A program made the position numbers and the translations under genes. Below are positions 15,386-25,221 of a stretch of DNA of 64,000 nt, piece after piece. The stretch spans positions 62,001-126,000 of the forward strand of contig JAEMRT010000002.1 of assembly GCA_016463225.1 (NCBI GenBank), in the 5' to 3' direction. The notes under the pieces were generated by a model. That model did no database searches. It saw only the letters and a program-made list of their open reading frames with translations, and was not told the DNA's origin. Every line of letters starts with the position of its first letter. Positions within the stretch are counted from its first letter, which is position 1. The stretch is from Sphingopyxis sp. (GTDB lineage: Bacteria; Pseudomonadota; Alphaproteobacteria; Sphingomonadales; Sphingomonadaceae).

Positions 15386-15493
15386 TTGGTCTCGCCCAAG
15401 CGGTCTCCCGCTTCCACCGCACCACGACCTCTCGGCCGAGTATGTTGACACGGTGGCCCGTCCGTTCGGACGGCTGGCTACTCCCCAGATGAC
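15386..15493 (-). promoter_or_regulatory. yybP-ykoY family manganese riboswitch upstream of mneA
   Basis: Read on the minus strand, the segment has the family's hallmark pieces in order: GGGGAGTAG, a short hairpin, GTCAACATACTCGG, a variable arm, and GGGCGAGACC. This matches the Mn2+-sensing yybP-ykoY RNA, which turns on Mn exporter genes when Mn2+ is high. Its TAG at 15478-15480 is also the stop codon of the upstream lipoprotein gene, so RNA and coding sequence overlap. Confidence 0.9.
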
Positions 15494-15762
15494 GCGGGCG
15501 GGTTAGTCGGGTTGACGGTTTCTGGCAAGGGCTCGGGATGAACGCGCGGAATTTTTCCACCGGGCTCGACCACTTGCGTCGGGGTCTTGGCGGGATCGCC
15601 GGCAGCGTTTGCCGCCGTTTCTGATTCGGCGATATCGGCGTCCATCGCCTTGGCGCGCGCCTCGATTTCTTCGGCCGCCTTGTCGTAGCGCGCCTCAAAA
15701 TCAGGTTCGTCCTTGCACCCGGCCAGCAGTATTACCGGCAGCAGGATCATTGCGCCGCGCAT
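15478..15762 (-). CDS. Small lipoprotein downstream of tamB
   Basis: A 94-residue protein. A short hydrophobic stretch ends in Leu-Leu-Ala-Gly-Cys with the lipidated cysteine near position 16. A charged helical segment (Lys-Ala-Ala-Glu-Glu-Ile-Glu-Ala-Arg-Ala) and a Pro-rich tail follow. No family function is known to me. The ATG at 15762 overlaps the tamB stop as TGATG, so translation is probably coupled and a role with TamB or in the envelope is plausible. Its last codons and stop form the 5' strand of the Mn2+ riboswitch, which may restrict their sequence. Confidence 0.7.
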   Translation of the reverse strand: MRGAMILLPVILLAGCKDEPDFEARYDKAAEEIEARAKAMDADIAESETAANAAGDPAKTPTQVVEPGGKIPRVHPEPLPETVNPTNPPASSGE

Positions 15763-18700
15763 CAATAATCCTTGCGATAGCGGATGCTGAGGTTTGACTG
15801 GCCGGAGCCGCCGGCCTGACTGAGCAGCGACAGCGCCTTGGTCAGGCTGATCTCGAGCTGCGTTGCCGTGTAGCCACGCGCGTCGGTGATGACCTCCAGA
15901 TAAATGTCCTTGGTGATATATTGCCCCGCAGCGAGCGCGGTGCCGCGCCCAACGGTATCGTCGGGACCGAGCACACGCAGCCGGTCGATGCCGGTCGCCG
16001 ACTGGAGCGCGCCAAGCGGGCTCAATCCCCCGCCCCCGCTGCTGAGCGTGTTGAGCGACGAGGCCAGCTGAACCGCCTGCAATGGCGACAGGGTCGTAAT
16101 CGAATCGCCGAACAGGATGCGCGACACGATCTCGTCCTGCGGCAGGCCGGGGACGCTGGAGAAGGCAATCTGCGGGTTGCTCGCGCGGCCGGAGACGGCG
16201 ACGTTCACCGTCACGGTTTCGATCGTATCGCTCGCCAGCAAGCGAATCGCCGGATCATAGGCGTCACCGGTCGGGAAGGTCACGCGGCCTTCCTGCAATT
16301 CGAACGAACGTCCCGCAAATCCCAGCGTCCCGCGCACCAGCTCGATTTCACCCGTCACGCGCGGCGCCAGCGTTGTCCCGCGCAGGACGATATCGGCCAT
16401 CCATTCCGATTCGAGCCCCATGCCTCTGACATAGATTTCATCCGACGCTTTCAGCGCGATATCCAGACGGATGAGGTCGAACAGGCTGCCGCCAACCGCG
16501 GCCAGTCCGTCGCCGCTGATCCGCGGGCGCCCCGCGGCTGGCTTACGCCGAATCCCGGTCAGCACCGGCACCTGCGCTGCACCTTCACGCACGATGCGGT
16601 AGCGCGTTTCGGGAAGGCGCAGGCTGCCCGACAGCAGCGCCGCCTGTCCCGCAACCTTTTCGAGCACCAGATTGCCCGTCGCGCGCGCCGCAATATTCTC
16701 ACTGCGCGCGAGCCGCGCATTGTCGAGCGTCATCGCGATGTTCATGGGATAACCGTCCGCCTGCGCGAGGCTGATATAGCCCTTGGCTTCGACCTTTCCC
16801 TCGCCTGCGGTCGCGGTCAGCTGATCGATCTCCAGCCGGTTGCCGGTGAAGCGACCATTGACGACCATGTTGGTGAGCCGCGTGCCATAGGTCTGGTTTT
16901 CATAGACCATGTCCTTGCCGCGCACGACGCCCGACAGGCAGGGATCGGCGACGCTACAGCTGAAATCGGCGGCAACCGCGATTGGACCCGAAACGCCTTG
17001 GTCGGCAGGGCCGAAGAACGAATAGAGCGTATCTGCCGGGCCATTGTAGCGAATGCCGCCGCCCAATGGCGCAGCGCGCAAACGCGTCGTCCAGTCGCCA
17101 GCACCCGGACCAAGCGGACGCAGCGACGCCTGCATCCGCCCGATCACGCTACCGCGCTTGCGCATCACCGCGCGCGCTTCACCGCCGTCGCTGAGCAGCT
17201 TGCCGGCGAAATTGACATCGACGGGCTGGCTGACCGACGCCGCAGTGGTGCGCGAAAATCCGGCGATCGACAGGCGCGCATCGGCGCGCGGGAAGCTTTC
17301 GGAGCTTGCCTGCTCGAAATCGAGGCTGCCGGTGGCACGCCCGCCAAGCCCCATGTCGGGATAGACGGCGTTGAGGATCGCCATGTTGACGCGCTCGAGC
17401 CGGCTCTGGATCATGATCCCGTCGCCAAACCGCCCGGCAACCCGCGCGCTACTGCCGCGGCCCAGATTGACCGTTGTCGGCAGCAGTTCATAGCCATCGG
17501 GACCGGGGATGATCCGCGCGGGCGAGGTGGTGCGGAAGTTGATCCCCGTCGCGCGGCCCTGCACCGACGCGCGCCATAACCCGGGCGTCAGATCGGCGTT
17601 GGCGGCGATGCGGAAAGGAACGCCGCTGGTGCCTTCGACCAGTGCCTGCGCCTTGCCGCGTCCGTCGCGATAATCGATCTTCACCCGCCCGACCGCGATG
17701 TCATAGTCGCGGATGCGCGTCTGCGCGATCTGGATGTCGGCGACGACATGCGGGGTGTCGTAAAGGGTGACATCGGCATCGACGATCGCCGATCCGACCG
17801 CCAGCTTGGCGGGTCCGGGCAGCACAACGTCATTGGCGCGGACGTTGATCGCCGCCGCCTGATGCTGGCCCGCAGCGCTCAGCCGAACGAGACCGCCCAG
17901 CCCCTGCCCCGAAGCATTGAGCTGGCCGACGAAAGGTCCGGCGTCGCTCCGCACCAGTCGCCCGTCGAACCCGATACCCGACAAATCGCCACGTTCTATA
18001 TCGATGGTCAGCGGACCGGTCGCAGTCAGCAGCACGACATCGGCGGACAACGGCCCATAGTCGGTGTCGCCCGTCGCCGCGAGGCGATAGCCGTTCGGTG
18101 CGCCGTTGATCCGCGCCACCAGATTGGCAAGCCCGATGCCCAGCCCGGGGCGGTCGGCCGTGACAACGGCCCGCGGATCGCTGATCGTCCCCGCCAGCTG
18201 GACCCCGACGGGGCCATAGTCGGTCGAACTGGCGCGTGCGGTCATCCGAATCTGGCCGTTCGGCGCATAGCTTCCCTGCCCGCCGGTGACGCGCAGCCGC
18301 GGCGCCGCCAGCCGCAGATTGGAAAAGCGGACCACGCCATCGGTACCATAGCGCACATCGCCCGACGCCGTCGCATTGCCCCCCAGAAAATCGCGAACGC
18401 CCGAGTTGAACAGCCGGGTCGAACGCGCGCGCACCCGCCCGACGATTTCAAAGCCGCCCCGCGGCGCGGTCTTCACATCGGCATCGGTGTCGATGTCAAA
18501 GATGCCCACGCTTTCGACCCGGTAGTCGTTGATCCGGCCATCGATCGCTCCGGTATAGAAGCCGCGATTAAGGTCAGCGATGACGATCGCCTTCGCATCG
18601 ATGCGTGGCGACCGCAGGCGCAAATTGTCGCTGAGGATCCGTCCATTGCTGTAAGCGAGATCGCCGTCGAGCCGAACCGCCACGAGTGTGCCGCCAGCGA

Positions 18701-19991
18701 CCGTGTCGAGCCCGCGAATCCGCGCCGCGCGTCCCGCGACCGGAATGACGATCTGGTCGGCATCGACGCGCGCCTTGCCCGACAGGGCCAGCGCCTCGAT
18801 AACGACGTCATTGACCGCAAGGGTCGTGGCGTTCGCCTGATATTCGACCGTCGGCAGGTCGAACGCGCCATTGAGTGTTGCAGTCGCCCGCACCCCATTG
18901 GCCCGCACCGCGGGGGCGACCGCGCTCGGGCGAAGCAGGACGAACGCCAGTTGCAGCGCCTCGTATCGACTGTTGCCCAGATCGACCCCGCCGCTCACGC
19001 CCAGCCGGAAGGCGTCGGACGACACGCGGCCGTCCAGATCGGCCTTTCGTGCATTGAGCCGCGCGGTCAGATCGATGGCGGTTTCCGGCCCGAGCAGCGC
19101 CGCGGTGGGGCCTTGGAAAAACCGCGACGCGCGCGCCGTGCCTTTGACGCCAAAAATGCCGTCGCGACCCGTCAGCGCGAGCCGCGCCAGCGGCGCGGCG
19201 CCGAGATTTGAGGTCAGATTGCCGTCCCAGACTTTCCAGTCGCCGCGTCCCGCCAGTTTGGCGGTCAGCGTCTCGTCGAAGCCGCCCATAGCCGCGAGCA
19301 CCCCGCCCGTTGGCGCCGTGACGTCCGCCGTTACCGCAAATCGGTTGTCATCGGGAACGGCGTCGAGCAACAGCGCGAGCGCGTCGCCCTTTGCATTCGC
19401 GCCGATCGTCTCGGCATTGGCGGTCACTTGCGCGCGGCGGTCGGCGATCGCGATCTTGCCGTTCAGCCGCGCTTCCTGCCGCTGACCCGCAACGGCGGGT
19501 TCGAAGATCAGGCGATCAACGCGCAACGCGCCGACGTCGATGTCGAGATCGGGCAGCAGCGGCTCGCCCGTATCAGGCACGATCTTGAACGCCGGCAGTT
19601 TCCGCATCGTCATCGTCGCGGCGGTCGCCGAGCGGACGTCGACATGGTTGGCGAAATAGCGGATCGGCCGCCAATCGACCCTGACCTCGGGCGACTCCAG
19701 GAAAACACCTTTGGGATCGGACAGCGTGAAGTTACGGATGACCATGCGGCCATAGAGCGACCCGTCGAGCCGACCGATGCCGATCTTCATCCCGTTTTCG
19801 AATTCATATTTCTCGACCTGGGTGACGACGAAGCGCCGACCGGCATCGCTGTTGAGCCCGACAAGGAACAGCGCGAACAACAGGATCAGCCCCAACAGCG
19901 ACAGGCCGATCCAGCGCAGGATCGTCATCGGCCAGTTGCGCGGCTTTGCGCTCATCGCAGAATCGGTCGCCACGGGCGCGTCCGCAGCCAT
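15762..19991 (-). CDS. tamB: Translocation and assembly module inner membrane protein TamB
   Basis: A 1409-residue AsmA/TamB-type protein. One N-terminal transmembrane helix lies near residues 22-47. A very long periplasmic beta-rich region follows, and the C-terminal DUF490 (TamB) domain contains the Gly-Leu-Pro-Gln-Asp-Glu-Ile-Val-Ser-Arg-Ile-Leu-Phe-Gly motif, ending in Tyr-Arg-Lys-Asp-Tyr. TamB spans the periplasm and works with the outer-membrane protein TamA in autotransporter assembly and phospholipid transport. The start overlaps the tamA stop by one base (TGATG), so the two are co-translated. Long antisense open frames over this gene are products of high GC. Confidence 0.95.
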   Translation of the reverse strand: MAADAPVATDSAMSAKPRNWPMTILRWIGLSLLGLILLFALFLVGLNSDAGRRFVVTQVEKYEFENGMKIGIGRLDGSLYGRMVIRNFTLSDPKGVFLESPEVRVDWRPIRYFANHVDVRSATAATMTMRKLPAFKIVPDTGEPLLPDLDIDVGALRVDRLIFEPAVAGQRQEARLNGKIAIADRRAQVTANAETIGANAKGDALALLLDAVPDDNRFAVTADVTAPTGGVLAAMGGFDETLTAKLAGRGDWKVWDGNLTSNLGAAPLARLALTGRDGIFGVKGTARASRFFQGPTAALLGPETAIDLTARLNARKADLDGRVSSDAFRLGVSGGVDLGNSRYEALQLAFVLLRPSAVAPAVRANGVRATATLNGAFDLPTVEYQANATTLAVNDVVIEALALSGKARVDADQIVIPVAGRAARIRGLDTVAGGTLVAVRLDGDLAYSNGRILSDNLRLRSPRIDAKAIVIADLNRGFYTGAIDGRINDYRVESVGIFDIDTDADVKTAPRGGFEIVGRVRARSTRLFNSGVRDFLGGNATASGDVRYGTDGVVRFSNLRLAAPRLRVTGGQGSYAPNGQIRMTARASSTDYGPVGVQLAGTISDPRAVVTADRPGLGIGLANLVARINGAPNGYRLAATGDTDYGPLSADVVLLTATGPLTIDIERGDLSGIGFDGRLVRSDAGPFVGQLNASGQGLGGLVRLSAAGQHQAAAINVRANDVVLPGPAKLAVGSAIVDADVTLYDTPHVVADIQIAQTRIRDYDIAVGRVKIDYRDGRGKAQALVEGTSGVPFRIAANADLTPGLWRASVQGRATGINFRTTSPARIIPGPDGYELLPTTVNLGRGSSARVAGRFGDGIMIQSRLERVNMAILNAVYPDMGLGGRATGSLDFEQASSESFPRADARLSIAGFSRTTAASVSQPVDVNFAGKLLSDGGEARAVMRKRGSVIGRMQASLRPLGPGAGDWTTRLRAAPLGGGIRYNGPADTLYSFFGPADQGVSGPIAVAADFSCSVADPCLSGVVRGKDMVYENQTYGTRLTNMVVNGRFTGNRLEIDQLTATAGEGKVEAKGYISLAQADGYPMNIAMTLDNARLARSENIAARATGNLVLEKVAGQAALLSGSLRLPETRYRIVREGAAQVPVLTGIRRKPAAGRPRISGDGLAAVGGSLFDLIRLDIALKASDEIYVRGMGLESEWMADIVLRGTTLAPRVTGEIELVRGTLGFAGRSFELQEGRVTFPTGDAYDPAIRLLASDTIETVTVNVAVSGRASNPQIAFSSVPGLPQDEIVSRILFGDSITTLSPLQAVQLASSLNTLSSGGGGLSPLGALQSATGIDRLRVLGPDDTVGRGTALAAGQYITKDIYLEVITDARGYTATQLEISLTKALSLLSQAGGSGQSNLSIRYRKDY

Positions 19992-22318
19992 CAGAACGCC
20001 TGCCCGATCGACACATAGACACTGACGAGCGCCTCACCTGGCTTGCGCCCGATCGGTGTCGCGACGTCGAGCCGCATCGGGCCGAAATTGGTATAATAGC
20101 GCGCGCCGACCCCGGCACCGAAGCGCAGGTCGGAAAAAGTCGGGGCCGATCCGCGATAAACCTGTCCCGCATCGACAAAGCCGACGACGCCGAAATTGCC
20201 GAAGCGATAGCGCGCCTCGAACGCGGCCTCGTTGACGCTGCGCCCGCCAATTGGATCGTTGTTCGGATCCTTTGGCCCGAGTTCCTGATAGCCAAAGCCG
20301 CGCACCGAACCGCCACCGCCGGCATAGAAGCGCCGCGATGGCGCCAAACGTTCGCGCGCGGCGCCCAGGATCGATCCGAAGCGGACACGAGCCGCCAGGA
20401 CGATGCTGTCGGTCACCGGATAATAGCCGCTGATATCGACGCGCGTGCGCGCATAGGGTGAAAAGCGCCCCGAGAGCGACCCTTCGGGCTGGATCAGCGA
20501 CGTGATGCGGAACCCCTTGGTTGGGTCGAGCAGACTGTCGGTGCGATCCATCCCGACCTGACCGGTCAGGCCGAAGATGGTGTAGAAATCATTCTTGCGC
20601 TCGCCAGCCACAAAATCATAATCGTCTTCGCTTGTCGCGATCAGCTCGGCGCCATAGGCATAGGTGAATTTCTTCTGCCAGATTGGCGTCGAATCATAGC
20701 TGACACGCGCCGCGATGCGCCCTGTGATCGCGTTGAACGCATTATAATCGCTACGCGTCGCTTCGGCGACAAGTTCAAAGGTTCGGTCGCGCCGTCCCGC
20801 GTTCGAACGGCGCAGCGTCGCACCGATCCCCTGTTCCTGCGTTCCCACCACGCCGCGAAAGATCAGCGCGCCTTCGGGCGGCAACAGATTGCGGTGCGTC
20901 CAGCTGCCCTCCAGCCGGATCCCCTCGCCGGTGCCATAACCCGCGCTCGCGGCCAGCGTCCGCGGCGGCCCTGCTTGCTGCGTCACCAGCATCGTCACAT
21001 ATTCGGTGTCGTCGCCCGCACTCTCACCGGTCGGTTGCGGCTCGGCGGCGACGGTCGAAAACAACCCGGTTGCGACGAGCGCCTGGCGGAGGTCATCGAC
21101 CTTGCGGCTGTCATATAAGTCGCCCCGTTTGAAGCGCGCCAACACTTCGACATGCTCGGCATCGAACGCAAGTTCGCCGGTCGTCTCGATCCCGCCGAAC
21201 CGTGACCTTTTGCCGATGTCGACGGGCAGCGTGTACACGCCGTCGCCCGTCGCACCGTCGAGCAGAATGTCGCGCTGCCCGACCTCGGCAAAGGGATAGC
21301 CTTCCTCGGGCAATTTGAGCGCGATCGCGGCTTCGGCGCCCTGGATACGCTGCGCGACAATCGGTTCGCCGATCGCGAGCGGGAAATTGTCAGCGATCAG
21401 CGTGGGCGGCACCGTCGGCGCCGCATTGATAATGATGTCGGCCAAGGTGTACCGCTGGCCGGGCTTTACATCGATGACCGCCGTAATCGGGCGGCGCTGG
21501 CGCGGTTGCCCATCCTGCCCCTCCTCGCGTTCGCCGCGATCGATCCGGGTATCAACCACCGCGTCATAATAGCCTTCAGACGCGAGAATGCGCTGCATCA
21601 ACTCGCCGTCGGCGGTCAGGCGCGCGCGCACCATGGCGGCATTGTCGGCCTTGCCATCGCCGTCATAAAGCGCCGACAGATCGCCAAACAAATCGGCAAG
21701 ATCCGCATCGGTGCTATCGTCGGCGGGGACCAGACCGTTGACCTGGACGGTGTACGCGACGCTGACATTCTCGCGGTCTGCCTCGGCTTCGGCAAACTCC
21801 ACCGGTTCGACATCGAAATTTTCCAGCGGCGGCAGTGGCGCGGCGAGTTCGCTGTCAGTGATTGGTGCATCGCCGATGGCTTCGATCGGATCGCCGTCGG
21901 CCAGCGCCGGGATCGGCACCCCGTCCACCACCGGGGCTTGCGCTTCTGCGGCGATTTCGCTGGCCTTCGTGGCTTCGGCCGCTTGCCGCTTTTCAAAGTC
22001 GGCGATCGATTCGAGCGGTTGGTTGAGTTCGGGATCGTCCTCCGCGAATATCTGCGGGATCGCCTTCTCGAACTCCTCATCGCTGATGATAGGCGCGACC
22101 TCGGGAAATTGAACATCGGGTGGCGGCGGGGTCGGGGTAGCAATCGACGTATCGGATGCCGGTTCGACCGTCGGCACGACCTGCGGCGGTTCGACCGGCT
22201 GGCCGACTGCAACGGTCGACCAGGCCAGGCAGCAAGCCGACGCCGACGCGATCAACAAGGGTCGCGCCCGCCCCAGTCGCATCAGGTGATAATCACGGGA
22301 AGTTTCATGGTTTTGCAT
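19991..22318 (-). CDS. tamA: BamA/TamA-family outer membrane protein TamA
   Basis: A 775-residue protein: a signal peptide, a Pro/Glu-rich region of about 130 residues not usual in E. coli TamA, POTRA-like repeats at about 190-420, and a C-terminal 16-strand barrel of the bacterial surface antigen family. The barrel includes the conserved Arg-Gly-Phe-Gly-Tyr motif and ends in Gly-Gln-Ala-Phe, the aromatic insertion signal. With TamB it forms the translocation and assembly module. The first ATG is at 22318, but an ATG at 22282 gives a more typical signal peptide and neither has a strong Shine-Dalgarno. Confidence 0.93.
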   Translation of the reverse strand: MQNHETSRDYHLMRLGRARPLLIASASACCLAWSTVAVGQPVEPPQVVPTVEPASDTSIATPTPPPPDVQFPEVAPIISDEEFEKAIPQIFAEDDPELNQPLESIADFEKRQAAEATKASEIAAEAQAPVVDGVPIPALADGDPIEAIGDAPITDSELAAPLPPLENFDVEPVEFAEAEADRENVSVAYTVQVNGLVPADDSTDADLADLFGDLSALYDGDGKADNAAMVRARLTADGELMQRILASEGYYDAVVDTRIDRGEREEGQDGQPRQRRPITAVIDVKPGQRYTLADIIINAAPTVPPTLIADNFPLAIGEPIVAQRIQGAEAAIALKLPEEGYPFAEVGQRDILLDGATGDGVYTLPVDIGKRSRFGGIETTGELAFDAEHVEVLARFKRGDLYDSRKVDDLRQALVATGLFSTVAAEPQPTGESAGDDTEYVTMLVTQQAGPPRTLAASAGYGTGEGIRLEGSWTHRNLLPPEGALIFRGVVGTQEQGIGATLRRSNAGRRDRTFELVAEATRSDYNAFNAITGRIAARVSYDSTPIWQKKFTYAYGAELIATSEDDYDFVAGERKNDFYTIFGLTGQVGMDRTDSLLDPTKGFRITSLIQPEGSLSGRFSPYARTRVDISGYYPVTDSIVLAARVRFGSILGAARERLAPSRRFYAGGGGSVRGFGYQELGPKDPNNDPIGGRSVNEAAFEARYRFGNFGVVGFVDAGQVYRGSAPTFSDLRFGAGVGARYYTNFGPMRLDVATPIGRKPGEALVSVYVSIGQAF

Positions 22319-22435
22319 CTGTCAGTCGTCGATACGGCATCTCTGGCTGGCGTATAGCGGCGGCGCAACCCGTTTCTATGCCGCCAAAGTCCCGAATCCG
22401 GCTCATTTCGTCGCAAATCCCCCATCAGCCGTTTC

Positions 22436-22450
22436 GGCTGCACGCGATCA
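22436..22450 (-). terminator. Short hairpin downstream of ugd, weak terminator candidate
   Basis: CAGCCG-TTT-CGGCTG is a perfect 6-bp stem with a three-base loop, 30 bases past the ugd stop. No T run follows on the minus strand, so intrinsic termination is doubtful. Confidence 0.25.
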
Positions 22451-22479
22451 ACGAGTGTGTGGAGATCGGGTTCCGCGCG

Positions 22480-23664
22480 TCAGCTATCGACGCCGAACAG
22501 ATCGCGGCTGTAAACCTTGTCGGCGACATCGGCCAATTCGTCGGTCACCCGATTGGCGATGATCACATCGGCCTCGGCCTTGAACGCCGCAAGGTCGCGC
22601 ACTACGCGCGAATTGAACAGCCGTTCGTCGTCGATCAGCGGCTCATAGACGATCACCTCGACCCCCTTGGCCTTGATCCGCTTCATCACCCCCAAGATGC
22701 TGCTGGCGCGGAAATTGTCCGATCCCGCCTTCATCGCCAGACGGTGGATGCCGACGACGCGGGGACGCCGCTTCAACACCTCAGACGCGACGAAATCCTT
22801 GCGCGTTGTGTTCGACGATACGATCGCCTGGATCAAATTCTGCGGCACCTCGCTGTAATTCGCCAGCATCTGCTTGGTGTCCTTGGGCAGGCAATAGCCG
22901 CCATAGCCAAAGGACGGGTTGTTGTAGAAACTGCCGATCCGGGGGTCGAGGCACACGCCCTCGATGATCTGGCGCGAATCGGCGCCGTGCATCGCGGCAT
23001 AGGTGTCGAGCTCGTTGAAGAAGGCGACGCGCATCGCAAGATAGGTGTTGGCGAACAGCTTGATCGCTTCGGCCTCAGTGTTGCCCGTCTGCAAAACCGT
23101 CGTTTCAGGTTTCAACGAGGCAGCCAGCAAAAGCTGGGCAAAATCGGCGGCGCGCGGGTGCGTGTTGCCGACGATGATCCGCGACGGATGCAAATTGTCG
23201 AAGAGCGCGCGCCCTTCACGCAGAAACTCGGGCGAAAAGACGATCGCATCGCTACCGTGCTTCGCGCGCATCCGATCGGTGAAACCAACGGGCACTGTCG
23301 ATTTGACGACGATCACCGCGTCTGGCGCCAATTCCAAAGCGTCGGCGATCACCGACTCGACCGAACCGGTGTTGAAATAATTGCTGTCGGGATCGTAATC
23401 AGTCGGCGTTGCGACGACGACGAAATCGGCGCCGTCATAGGCCGTTTTCCGGTCGGTCGTTGCCGTCAGATCGAGGGTTCGCTTCGCCAGATAGTCCTCA
23501 ATCTCCGGGTCAGCGATCGGCGAGACGCGCGCATTGATCTGACCGACCTTGCGCGCATCAATGTCGAGCGCGACGACATGATTGTGCTGCGCGAGCAGTA
23601 CCGCGTTCGAGATACCGACATAACCCGTGCCGACGACTGTGATCTTAACCCGGGCGTTCGGCAC
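22480..23664 (-). CDS. ugd: UDP-glucose 6-dehydrogenase
   Basis: A 394-residue protein of the short UGD form. An N-terminal Rossmann loop (Gly-Thr-Gly-Tyr-Val-Gly) is followed by Ser-Thr-Val-Pro-Val-Gly-Phe, Phe-Ser-Pro-Glu-Phe-Leu-Arg-Glu-Gly and the catalytic cysteine motif [10 protein letters not shown]. It oxidises UDP-glucose to UDP-glucuronate with two NAD+. The product is the substrate of the UDP-glucuronate 4-epimerase at 12592, so both steps to UDP-galacturonate are in the window. It is on the same strand as tamA, 160 bases upstream of it. Confidence 0.93.
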   Translation of the reverse strand: MPNARVKITVVGTGYVGISNAVLLAQHNHVVALDIDARKVGQINARVSPIADPEIEDYLAKRTLDLTATTDRKTAYDGADFVVVATPTDYDPDSNYFNTGSVESVIADALELAPDAVIVVKSTVPVGFTDRMRAKHGSDAIVFSPEFLREGRALFDNLHPSRIIVGNTHPRAADFAQLLLAASLKPETTVLQTGNTEAEAIKLFANTYLAMRVAFFNELDTYAAMHGADSRQIIEGVCLDPRIGSFYNNPSFGYGGYCLPKDTKQMLANYSEVPQNLIQAIVSSNTTRKDFVASEVLKRRPRVVGIHRLAMKAGSDNFRASSILGVMKRIKAKGVEVIVYEPLIDDERLFNSRVVRDLAAFKAEADVIIANRVTDELADVADKVYSRDLFGVDS

Positions 23665-23757
23665 TGGCGCTGTTCTCCTGCGATGCTGCGCGCGCTCTAA
23701 CAGGCGTGGCCGGATCGCTCAACCGCGCAGCAGAACCACCACGCGCCATTCACACGC

Positions 23758-25221
23758 TCAAGTGCCGCAAAACGTGACGTGAGGCACCGAGTCGATCGGT
23801 GCAGGATGCGCGTAGTCATCCCATTCGGGGCGAACGACATAGGGATTCTGAACGACTTCCAACAACGCACGCCAGGGTGCCATGTCGCCGGCTTCAGCGG
23901 CGACCAGCGCGCGTTCGACCTGATGATTGCGCGGGATATAGACCGGATTCACCGCATCCATGGCATCAGCGCGTTCAAGCGGCGCAATCGCGAAGCGTTC
24001 AAACTGCACCCACCAATCGGCGATCCATGGCGCCATCGCCTCGGCGTCGGGGAGCAGCGCTTGCAGCGTCGCGCCATCGCCGCGCAGCAATTGTGCCAGC
24101 GCGCGGAAAAACGACGTGAAATCGACGCGATGCTGCTCCAGCTCGGCAAAAAGCGCGTCGATCAGCCGCCCGTCGGCCTCGCCGGCCTGAACCAGCCCCA
24201 GCTTCGAGCGCATCCGGTGGTGCCAGATTACCCGAAAGCGGTCGGGAATCGCTTCAACCATCGCCTTGGCGCGATCGACGTCGGCGGGATCGACCGCATG
24301 GATCGCCGGCAACAAGGCCTCGGCAAAGCGCGCCATATTCCAGTGCATGATCTGCGGTTGGCGGCCATAGGCATAGCGGCCGTTCGCGTCGATCGAACTG
24401 AACACCGTCTCGACGGCAAAACGGTCCATGAAGGCGCACGGGCCGTAGTCGATCGTCTCACCGCTGATCGCAACATTGTCGGTGTTCATGACGCCATGGA
24501 TGAACCCGATGCCCAGCCAGTGGGCAACCAGATCGCATTGCAGCCCGATCACGCGGTCGAGCAACGCAAGGTGTCGATTGGACGCCGCGGCCAGTTCGAG
24601 GAAATGGCGGTGGATCGTGTAATCGGACAGCTGCGTTACATGCTCAACACCAAAATGCGCAGCGAAGAACTGAAACGTGCCAACCCGGATATGGCTGCTC
24701 GCAATACGCGTCAGGACCGCCCCGGGATGCGTCTGCTCGCGCTGCACCCGGTCGCCGGTCGCCACGGCTGCCAACGACCTTGTCGTCGGCACCCCCATCG
24801 CCGCCATCGCTTCCGACACCAGAAATTCGCGCAGAACCGGACCGATTGCCGCCTTGCCGTCGCCGTTGCGCGAAAAGGCGGTCGGACCCGATCCTTTGAG
24901 CTGCACATCGAACCGGGCGCCGTCGGGCGCAATGATCTCGCCCAGAAGCAGCGCCCGACCGTCGCCCAGTTGCGCAGAAAAATGCCCGAACTGGTGTCCG
25001 GCGTAAGCAAAAGCTAGCGGATTGGCGCCGGCCGGCATCTCCATGCCCGAAAAGATGCGCGCGATTTGATCGTCATTCACGCCATCACTAACGAGGCCCA
25101 GTCGCGCAGCAAGTACAGGGTTGAACGCCAGCAGCATCGGCACCGAAGGCTTAGCCGCCTCGGCGGGCGCGTAGAAACCCTCCATCGCATCGTGAAAACT
25201 ATTGTTGAATGCGAAATCCAT
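23758..25221 (-). CDS. selO: Protein adenylyltransferase SelO (YdiU family)
   Basis: A 487-residue pseudokinase-fold enzyme that transfers AMP from ATP to Ser/Thr/Tyr of target proteins. Family motifs are clear: Ala-Tyr-Ala-Gly-His-Gln-Phe-Gly-His-Phe, Gln-Leu-Gly-Asp-Gly-Arg-Ala, Leu-Lys-Gly-Ser-Gly-Pro-Thr, His-Gly-Val-Met-Asn-Thr-Asp-Asn and Asp-Tyr-Gly-Pro-Cys-Ala-Phe-Met-Asp. A C-terminal Cys two residues from the end corresponds to the redox-active position that is selenocysteine in animals. The ATG at 25221 was chosen because CAGGAG lies five bases ahead; an in-frame ATG at 25236 lacks this. Confidence 0.95.
   Translation of the reverse strand: MDFAFNNSFHDAMEGFYAPAEAAKPSVPMLLAFNPVLAARLGLVSDGVNDDQIARIFSGMEMPAGANPLAFAYAGHQFGHFSAQLGDGRALLLGEIIAPDGARFDVQLKGSGPTAFSRNGDGKAAIGPVLREFLVSEAMAAMGVPTTRSLAAVATGDRVQREQTHPGAVLTRIASSHIRVGTFQFFAAHFGVEHVTQLSDYTIHRHFLELAAASNRHLALLDRVIGLQCDLVAHWLGIGFIHGVMNTDNVAISGETIDYGPCAFMDRFAVETVFSSIDANGRYAYGRQPQIMHWNMARFAEALLPAIHAVDPADVDRAKAMVEAIPDRFRVIWHHRMRSKLGLVQAGEADGRLIDALFAELEQHRVDFTSFFRALAQLLRGDGATLQALLPDAEAMAPWIADWWVQFERFAIAPLERADAMDAVNPVYIPRNHQVERALVAAEAGDMAPWRALLEVVQNPYVVRPEWDDYAHPAPIDSVPHVTFCGT

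Noticed and set aside
15921-19211. Long plus-strand open frames opposite tamB (552 and 487 residues)
   Set aside because: They lie antisense to a clear TamB protein, are Arg/His/Asp-rich low-complexity translations typical of high-GC antisense frames, and show no family motif.
22156-25017. Plus-strand open frames opposite tamA, ugd and selO (up to 514 residues)
   Set aside because: Each is antisense to a protein with strong family motifs on the minus strand. The translations have no recognisable domain.
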